In this document: piece after piece, positions 55,001 to 64,000 of the stretch
Position numbering within the stretch: position 1 is the first letter of the stretch
Layout: every line of letters begins with the position of its first letter
DNA from: Turritopsis dohrnii
Taxonomy: Eukaryota; Cnidaria; Hydrozoa; Anthoathecata; Oceaniidae
DNA: 64,000 nt
NCBI GenBank assembly: GCA_027922465.2
Contig: BQMF02000166.1
Span: 62,001 to 126,000, forward strand
Direction: 5' to 3'
Position numbers and translations under genes: made by a program
The notes under the pieces: generated by a model
Seen by the model: the letters and a program-made list of their open reading frames with translations, nothing else
Told to the model about the DNA's origin: nothing
The model's database searches: none

Positions 55001-58000
55001 CTTCAGACATCCTTCCTGCAATTAGTCCAGATCCTTTTAAATTTTCTACTCCAATACCTTCTTCCTTTCCTAGAAGATAACTTAGGTTTATTAATTGACC
55101 TTAGTATACATATACTGCTTTATTATAGACATGTCTATGTTACAAAAATACTCTAGGAAAAACATTTTTCACAAACCGATGATGTCTGTTATTTTGTAAC
55201 GACATTCTCCGTTATCTTCGATCGGCTCGGCACGTAAGAAGTTTGTTGAACCCATCTATACAAACAATTGAGAAATACAAATCCTATTCACTGTGTTTTC
55301 TAAGTAGAAATCAAACCAAATACCTTCTTAAATTCAGCGGGAGTCAGATACAAATACTTGAAGCCCTATAAAAACAGTTAATCCAAGTTAATACTAACTC
55401 ACAGTAATGCATTTAGAACAAGATAAACTTTGAGTACCTTATCAGGTTCATTTTTAACATTCCAAGCAACATTAAACGTATGTTTAAGATCTTCAGCCAA
55501 ACCGATTCGTGCACCACTGTTAGCTGATATGTAAACAAAGGGTACTCCTTTTGATATTGCAAGTTTCAAGACTTCCTATAAGTTATATAGCTATTCATCA
55601 GATATCAATGTAAGAAGGTGGCATTTACACTTCAGAACACAAGAATAAATCGATTACATCATATAAAGCATCTTCAGCAAATGAGAATGTGCCAGTCATG
55701 TGCGTGATGTCATTGACAACGACATATAACTGTCTTCCTTCAGGATATTCGGGAGTATTCAGTACCATTTCCCAGCCAACTATTCCACACTAAAGTGAAC
55801 ATAAAAATGTTTATGTTGTCATTTTGTAGAAAGAACAAAATCAGAAGTTTGAAAGCGTTAATACTGTACTTCATTTTCGCCTGGCAATCGATTAATTATC
55901 TTCAACTTATTGTTTTTGTCAAGACAGAGCTCTGTTACTTTCATCTAAACAACAAGAGACAACTTATGATTGCAACCAGATAAGAAATGAAGTTACTTAC
56001 AAATGAAGAGTAATTAAACATTACAGCAGACCCTATTATCAGGCCTTTGTCCAGAAAAAGCTGACTGATGTGAGAACATTGAAAAAAAAAAAGACTTTAT
56101 GCTTGCACCTCGTTGAACATAATAAAAGCAATCTAAGCGTTTCAAAATATAACTTACGACTTCTTTTTTCAAATCAACTTTCAATTGACGCTCAGTAATC
56201 CAGGTTTTCCAGTGATGCAATACTGCCTGGATAAAAAAGAAGTTGGAATATCAAATATGTTTCTGTATGATGCACGAGTAAAGTTATATTTAAAGCAACC
56301 AACCTGCTTGAAAATTTCAGGAAAGTCGTAAGCGTATGTTGTATTTTGTGTTTGAGCTGCAAATCTTTTGTACTAAACAAAACATGATGAAAGATATACA
56401 CTTAACTGATGTATCCCTGAAATAACTAGAATAACAACCAAACATTCAGGTACCTGTAAATGATCTTTGGTTAAGTAAGGCGTTGTGTTGGGCAAACCAT
56501 GGTACTGTCCTTCAACATCTCCAAAGGATTGAAAGATTAACTAGATTTTGATGAAAATAAAACTTTAGAGATCTTTAAAACAAATCACACAATGGTTGCA
56601 TTTAATAAGATTACTTTTCCAGTTGCAGGATCTTCTACTTCACGATACGTTTGAATATCCAATGAGTAACCAGATTGATTTGACAAAAACATTCTTAATG
56701 GAATCTTTGGTCCATCAGGAGTCATTCTAAACAAAAAAAGAAAAACGTCATGTAAGTGACTAAAGTTTGGGATATCGTAAGTACAACTTATGTCAACATA
56801 TATGACAAATTACATCATCTTCTGTATGTTTTTGTCACTTTTAGGATGATTTAATTGTAACTGAAATTGAAAAAAAGAGGCCTTCTTCTGTATGTCTTTT
56901 CAATGATAACTTTTTAAATAATTTGTTTGTTTCTTGTGATTTTTATACCATCAGATTGATCTTTTATCAAGCTTATACATACATTTGGAAGTCAGAGTCT
57001 CTTTTTTATGGACACACTGTACGTAAATATTTGTTTGTTTATTTGCCGTGATCATACCCAATTTCGATGTCAAAGAATGTCTACCTAACAACCATTTTGC
57101 ATTCCGCTTGTAAGCAACGTGATTTCCACAATCGCATACCATGTCTCAGAACAATCATTCTAATGCTGTTCTCAATCTGTGTGGAAAAAGATAAAAGAAT
57201 TCAAACTGAATGGGAATCACCATCAATAGATATCAGAACCAGTAAAAGTCAAATAGTAAGATAGAAAAAAATACCTTCTGTGGCTCAATGATTACAGTTG
57301 GAACAAAGTTCAAAAAAATATGATTACAATCAGTACGACGATTCTAAAGACAGATAAAAATGCTATCAGATTCTACATAAAAAACATTTCCCGTTGACAT
57401 CAACTTAAAACCACATACTGCCTTGCTGAGAGCTAGTTCTAGCTCATCAAGAGCTTCTAGAAGCTGCACTTCACTCGCTTTTTCAAGATAATCAAATGAA
57501 GCCTCCTGAAACATTTCAAAATTAAGAAAAAGATATTGATAATGAGTACATAGAAAATTAGTAACAATATTAAACAATCATATAAAATATTAAAAACATA
57601 CCTTTGTCAAGAAATCTGAATGTCGAACAATGGAGCGAATGAAGAATCGATAATCTGTGATCTCTTGGTTATCTCTTTGCTAAAAATGTTTTGTTATTTA
57701 ATACAAAATATAGATACAACTGTTTACTGAAAAGATTTTGAGTACCTTCTTAGCAGAACCATAATACAAATGCAAACTCTTATTGGTACAAGTAATTGGT
57801 TCCAGATCAAATGAACGCATCCTATTTAACTCTAACTGGAAAGCTAAAGCTGGATCCAGATGACGATATATATTGTCCTCTACAAACTAAAAGAAGAATT
57901 TCAATGCACATCTCAGAATTATACGAATATAATGATTTTATTTAATTACCTACAAACACATCACAAAAATACTAAAATGATAAAAATCATAGAAACCTTG

Positions 58001-61000
58001 TCTCTGGCTCGAAAGGTGTAGTAAAGAGGAAACACCCCCTAAAATGTTTGAAAGATTGATTTAGAAAAAAATGGACATCTCAGAAATATCAATGGATACA
58101 AACAAAAAATAAATCGTTGAAAATTACAGTACCTTTGCATCGGTAAGCATAAATGTAATTCTACGTATTGAATGTTCTTGAAGCTGCTGCCGCTGAAATA
58201 AAAATGTAACAAACATGAAGGAGCCATAATTCAAGGTACTTCATAAACCAAATACTTTTCGAAAGAGATACCTTCTCTAAAACAATCTGTTGAAGTTTTT
58301 GGGCTTCTTCTTCTTGATTTTCAATTGCAACAGTTGGTTTGCGTACACATATGTTAATTATATGCACAGGATCATCATCTCCACTCAAACTCTATGTAAC
58401 AGACATCGTAGATTATGATAGAACATGTGATAACATTAATTGAGGAGTGTTGTCTATGTACTGTCTACCATATTAATAACAACCAAAGAAACTTTGGAAG
58501 AATGAACAAAATGCAATTTATGATGTGAAAGAGAACGTATTGTTGTACAACTACCAACATCATTTTTGAGATCAATAATATGATGATTCAAAATTGAGTA
58601 AATATTAAAAGAAATTATATAGAACATACTGAGCTGGAGTTTCTTTTGATTGTTGGAAAAGATTCATCATAATTTCCCCCTGCAAAGCCATCAGCTGAAT
58701 TAAATTTACTCATAATAACATCAAAATGCCTGGAAATTTGAAAAAACATCATTTATAACAAAATCATGATACAAGATACATTAATGGAAAAGAAAAAATG
58801 TTATTCTCACTCAAGAAATTTTTCGATTTCAGGAAGAGCAATCATGACTCCAACTCGTTCATAATTGATATCGCACACTCCAACATAATCGTCCATTCCT
58901 TCAGATATACTAACCACCTGTTAAAAATGCGAGTGGAATTATAAGAAAAATATTTCTCTGTTCACAAAGACATAAACAAAAATAATTACCCGATTTAAAG
59001 AAGTTTTTGTAGGCATGGCAACACTCCCAAACTTATCAGGGGTAGTTACAACACTAGTACGAGGACTGCGGGATTTTCTGTGTGGGTGTGTTTTTGGTAA
59101 TTGGAATGTAAACTCAATTACGTTAAGTCCTTCCACCTGAAATTATAACAAATAACTAGAAAATTGAAAAGGGTATTGTCAATATCTTCAGTATGTGCAA
59201 GGTTACCAAGTCATGCTGTAGTTGGATCAAGTCATATGCTTGATAGCTTCTTCGAATATAAACTTCTAATGCCGCCATCCGAACAAGTTCATTTCGATGA
59301 TAAAAGAAACTTGGCAAAACATCAAAAACAGCAGTTTCAGATAAAATGATTTTCTAAAAAACATAAACATTCTAGACAGAACTCACGACGAGTAGTAGAA
59401 GTGAGTTTCGAAAACTTGAATTACCTGCAAATTTTCAGGATTAAATTGTTGACTATACAGATCAATTGCAGACAAAAAAATCGATTCAAATTGGTTATGC
59501 CTTAACTCATAAGATGGGCGTTGAGTGGCAATCAAGACCTAATAGAAAAAAATATTACAAAGCCATTGCATACAGCCTTTGATTTTCTTATCAAGCACAA
59601 TATAGTTATATACAGTTATTTTGGAACTACTTTCAAAGTAGTTTAAAAATCATGAAACTACTGTATGTTTATATTTATTCACCACAGAAAACTGGAGCAT
59701 TTACATCACAACTTTGTGAAATAATCTTTTTGTGTACAGGAAGCCAGTAGGAATCTCCCTTACCTGTCTTGCTTTGAGAGTAACTTTAGAATGCTCTTGC
59801 CGGTTTAAATGTGTCATTTCTTGCAATAATGACCTGACTTCATCAGTTAAACTGCTATCTCTTACACATAGATGATCCTTAGAAATTTAAAAAATTTTAT
59901 TTTTGTAAATCAAAAGGTTCAGCCTGAAATTAAATCTTATAAATCAAACCTACAATCAGTTTAATGGCCAATGAATTTTTTTTTGCAACACTTGCATGAG
60001 AAAATATTGTGTTGATTATTTTGGTCATATTTTTGTCTTTGTTCTGATCAATCATTACTGAAACAGATTTCTCAAAGTTTCCTAAATAAAAAACAATAGC
60101 CCATTATTTCTGTGATTCCCAAAATGAAAATTGTTTAACTGTTTAACCACCAAAACATATGTACCTTCCTGGTTAAATTGCATTTCTACTTGAACATACA
60201 TTTTTAAAAGTTGCAAGATAACAGATTTTCGATAGCCTTTAACTCCATTACGAAATCTTTGAACAAGCTGAATAATCCCTTGCGTATTCATGAAAAATAA
60301 ATCTCTCTCTGCTCTCTTTGTCAACGTTGCTGCATATCTATCAATAGTGTTTTGAATCTTAAAAAACAAAAAAATACTCATTAGATTTCAACATTTAAAG
60401 AAACAGTAAATATAACAGTGAATATAAATAATCACCAGAATTTCACCAAAAACAATCAGCTCACAGAATGATAACATAAGAACATACCTGCTGACTGGGA
60501 AACTGGTTGAGAATTGATGTGATATTGCTGGCATATTTCAATAAATAGCCTCTTATTTTGTCTTCTACATCTTTATGAATTCTTCCATTTACAGAATTCA
60601 ATAAGTCCTAAGAGAGAATTGAAATCAAATGTAATTGAAACCAAAAAAGTTGTTCTGTATCTATTTTCTGTAAAGCCTACGATGAAGCTCAGAATACGTA
60701 ATACAGATAACATTTTTCATTACACAGGTGTACCAATCATATCAACAACCATACCCAAACAAAAATTAACCAATTATAAAACAGTTTGTATATAAATTGA
60801 TAGGCAACTTATCTGTCAACATTTTGATCAAATACCAGCTTGTATAGGTATACTGATTCTTGAAAAAATATTGACAACATTTTATGACCTCCATGACTTA
60901 CTTGCATTTCCAGCAGTGGCAGTGTTGGATCACGAAGACATTTCATAAGTCTGTCTACATCTTCATTCATCTAAATATCCATAATATTTTTTCTGATTGA

Positions 61001-63841
61001 AGTAAAATAGCAATAATAATATCAAGCAACTCCTATTATACCTTCTCTTGAAAAAACATTTCTGAAACACAATATCCATCCATTACGTTTGTTAATCGTT
61101 CCAATGTTTGCTGACAAACTTGATGTAATCTTGAACCTCTGTTCTCTTGGCTTTTCATTGGTGGAAATGGGTGAATGTAAGGATTCGCCAGAAATACTTT
61201 GGTTGGATCATCAAGAGATAAACGAGCAATGATCATTCCGGGTTCTAACACCACTCCACATGATTTGACATAGTGAATACTAAACAAAATTGTTAGTTAT
61301 TTCTAAAGTCTTATTTTTGTTTTTGTTTTGTTGAGAAGTGTAATAGAAAACAATATGTAGAAAGTAACATTGATTTAGAAATTAACAAGAGCCAGATGGC
61401 ACAAAACGGTAGCAGCAAGTTTACTTTTCACACAAACGCTTTCGAAATTTTACTTTAAGTATCTCACTGGTGGAAAACAGGCATTAACGATAAATTTGAT
61501 GAAAATAACTAATAGGTGTAAATAGGGTCTAATCATGAAACACCAGCAATAATTTATTTAAAGACAAAAGAATTGTACATGAGTGAGCTGTGTAACATAT
61601 GTTTTTTTATAAGAAATTTTTTCATAAGAGCTTATGTAGAAAAAAAGTTTGTTTATAATAATAATTTCTGATGAAACCAAAATTGAATTCCAACAAATAA
61701 CTGCCTTTTTTTGAACTAGATCTTTGAAAGCCGTAATACACAAACACAGTGTAGTAGCTAACAAACGAGGTAATAAGAAATTTTGAACTGATAAGCTTTA
61801 CTAACAAGAAAAGCAACATATCAAGTATTTTCAGTTAGCGTAATGAACTAAAAGTTCCATTTTTATGTACGTCTATTTGATTAGAATTCGAATGAATTCT
61901 AATTTCGCGGATTAAGTTATAAAATATCAGGTTATGTACTTTTAAAATAAAAGGTAATCTACTTTTAAATGTTTGATATGAAAAAGCCTCCAAATTACGA
62001 AGGCTGCGTTCCTTCATTAGAATTTACATTGCGTTTTTGGTAGAGTCCTGTAGACTAATTGCCATTTCGGCCGGAGTAGGAGGAGGAGTAGTAGTAGGAG
62101 TAGGAGTCCACGGGTGTTTTAATACGGTATTCGCTTTCGCTGCTACTGTAATAATAATAGTTAAGCCGAGGAAAGAAGAATGACAAAAACATAATTGAAA
62201 CCATGGTGCATTATTTTCTATTACAGAAGCATACAATGACAATGAGTTTAAGGAGTTTCGTTGTATTAAACATTCTTTCTTACAGCTGCACATTTTAATC
62301 ATGAAAAAACAGTTTATTGAGCATAACTTTGAGATACTTACAATAGTGGAATTCGCATAGGAAATTGTTATATGAATTAATTAGTAAATCAAATTGTTTA
62401 GAAAACTTAGAATAAACTTAAAATTTTTGTGTGGAGAAAGTGGAGAAAAATCATACCATCCACTGACATTTGAAATTAAAGGCATAACCATTTTCATCAC
62501 CTAAGGATCCGAATATACATTGCTGTAAGTAACTAAAGAGGAGTTATTAACAAGAAAACACATCTGATATTGATGGCAATTTACCTCTATTTCAGCATAA
62601 GCTTCACCTGCAAAAACATGACCACCATCTTCAATGGTATAGTTAATCAATTTTCCAGGAGAAGGAGACCTTTTGAAAATACCGATCAAAAGTAAATTTT
62701 AAATGCAAATATCCTCAGTAAGACTAGAAGCTGTATGCCTTGAAGACGTCAGGGCGTGGCTTACAACTGCATAACTAATCACAACAATAATAAAACATTC
62801 TCAAAATACAACATGACTTTTAATAGGTTTTCAGCTTAAAAAAAGTCCTTCCCCAATTTTGGTCAAACTCTGGTCAAAAATGAAAAAATGGTAGCTTGAT
62901 GGTAATCATAACTTGGAGTAGTAGTAGTATGAGTAAGGAGGAGAAACTTAGGCATTTTAAAGACATTATTCCACCGTGGGTGTCCTAAAGTCAAAAAGCA
63001 GTAAAATACCTTAATATTGTTGGGTCACTGTCCTTTCGAAAGACACAAGTTTTTCCATTGACAACAACACGATAACTAAAACATGTAACTAAAAAATTTA
63101 TTTTGCTTAGGAAATCAACATGGATGATTGCAGGTGATTTGATCCATAAGAACTCAAATTTCATGACTTGACCACACATAAAGAGCTAATTTTTTTAAAA
63201 ACTACTTTTGTTTTATGCCTTAGTTCTTGTGGTAATAACTTCTTCTATGTAAAGAAACATTTCATAAGTTGAGAATTGTATAAGAGGATATATACCTGTC
63301 AACTTCTTCTTTCATGAAGGATGTGTAAGTTGTGTCGTTATAAGAAGCCATTAACCCTCCATCGCTCATTCGATGAATATCAACCTCAAGAGGGCTATTA
63401 TTCATGACCAGAAAATATCTGTTTGGACCAGATTTCGTAGCCTAAATAGACATCATTAAAATATCTCACTGAAAGAGCCTACCCAAAGTTTGAAAAGCCA
63501 CGAAAACAAAACAAACATACTGTCACAATGTATTTTGATTGTCCATGAATCAATTCAACATTTTGTACGTCACCTAATAAATGTGCCTTGGGAATCTGTC
63601 CTCTGAAAAAAATATATATTATTGTAAAATGGGCAGTCATATAAAATTTAAGGAGTTTTAACCAGAGTCTTGAGAGAGGACAGTATGGTCAGATGGCACA
63701 AGGAAAACCAACCAAACAAAGATAACCAGAAACAGACCGTTGTAATGCAGCTTGATAGTTCAGTAAGTTTGACGTTATTACATTATCAGCTATGTGTAAT
63801 GTTCCACACACAACAGCTGCTATAATGTCAGGACTCTCAGC
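52041..63841 (-). CDS. ACACA: Acetyl-CoA carboxylase, C-terminal 1,783 residues
   Basis: Forty-nine in-phase exons; the biotin-carboxylase part lies beyond the right edge. Exons: 63841-63738, 63602-63521, 63441-63296, 63072-63010, 62669-62585, 62500-62457, 61279-61042, 60970-60902, 60607-60488, 60357-60165, 60081-59954, 59877-59764, 59538-59425, 59353-59207, 59136-58990, 58917-58811, 58729-58630, 58391-58272, 58192-58133, 58038-57997, 57886-57746, 57679-57602, 57505-57419, 57343-57275, 57176-57085, 56726-56615, 56540-56454, 56372-56304, 56226-56158, 56060-56001, 55944-55870, 55789-55658, 55575-55438, 55365-55324, 55255-55177, 55069-54972, 54885-54775, 54621-54555, 54464-54388, 54313-54193, 54112-53919, 53827-53704, 53617-53440, 53366-53165, 53085-53020, 52942-52842, 52647-52578, 52503-52373, 52299-52041. 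The enzyme makes malonyl-CoA. Seen: the biotin site EVMKMVMP (lysine in exon 6), the ACC central region, and carboxyltransferase blocks [42 protein letters not shown] and [11 protein letters not shown]. The tail ends with an acidic, serine-rich extension of about 45 residues. ACACA versus ACACB cannot be told. Confidence 0.96.
61386..62151 (-). mobile_element. HINE, copy 2, in ACC intron
   Basis: Left end CAAGAGCCAGATGGC, then ACAAAACGGTAGCAGC. Right end (minus strand) TTACAGTAGCAGCGAAAGCG, then AATACCGTATTAAAACACCC and a CTCCTACTACT tract. The termini are the same as at 19786-20774 and 44750-47591. The flanks are A (61385) and T (62152). It occupies the intron between the BCCP exon (62500-62457) and the next exon (61279-61042). 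Confidence 0.75.
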
Positions 63842-64000
63842 CTAAAATTAAAATCATCATAAATGAGTGTTTCAAAAATGGATTTCAATATATAGAATTT
63901 CTAACACCAACCAAACAATTTCAACATATTAACTATATATGTGACTGTCCATGGGAAAAAAATAACATTGATTTATAGATTAATCTATAATTACCTATAT

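Noticed and set aside
1..64000. LTR retrotransposons or viral integrations
   Set aside because: No long direct terminal repeats, primer-binding site, or gag/protease/integrase motifs were noticed; all RT fragments are LINE-type.

Overview
The window is AT-rich animal DNA. Its genes have many short exons with GT-AG introns, and it is crowded with degenerate non-LTR retrotransposons, cut-and-paste DNA transposons and MITEs. The metazoan genes (acetyl-CoA carboxylase, a TASOR homologue, RCE1, a purple acid phosphatase, a CNBD-type protein), together with CR1/L2-like LINEs and PIF/Harbinger, hAT, pogo/Tigger and TTAA-target elements, suggest a cnidarian, perhaps a hydrozoan. That assignment is inference and no marker proves it.

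Layout. (1) 1-27,900 is essentially a mobile-element region: LINE fragments (1-520; 3,682-6,367, split by a hAT insertion), a spliced gene for a FEN/XPG-like nuclease with a cysteine-rich tail (7,454-9,338) between two long inverted repeats, a 5-kb Helentron-like shell (9,380-14,361) carrying a TIR element that encodes a small PIP-box peptide, a tRNA-derived SINE, a near full-length LINE (16.6-21.4 kb, minus) split by a Helentron-type element, and two stacks of nested TTAA, PIF/Harbinger and pogo-like elements (22.05-23.8 and 24.6-26.6 kb). (2) 27,936-35,561 holds three host genes: RCE1 (+, single exon), an ACP5-like acid phosphatase (+, five exons) and a protein with two cyclic-nucleotide-binding domains (-, four exons). 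(3) 36-39 kb is again MITEs and transposon remnants. (4) 39,490-51,339 (minus) is a 21-exon TASOR-family gene predicting 1,222 aa; its 5.6-kb intron 7 is packed with transposons. (5) 52,041 to beyond the right edge (minus) is acetyl-CoA carboxylase: 49 exons for the C-terminal 1,783 residues, from the BCCP-flanking region to the stop.

The host genes form no operon-like unit. ACC and TASOR lie in tandem on the minus strand about 0.7 kb apart, and RCE1 and ACP5 lie in tandem on the plus strand about 0.47 kb apart. In vertebrates TASOR belongs to the HUSH complex, which silences LINEs and other intronless DNA, so its presence here in a repeat-rich locus is noteworthy. Gene models were made by joining reading frames across GT-AG sites so that phases match; no database search or alignment was run.
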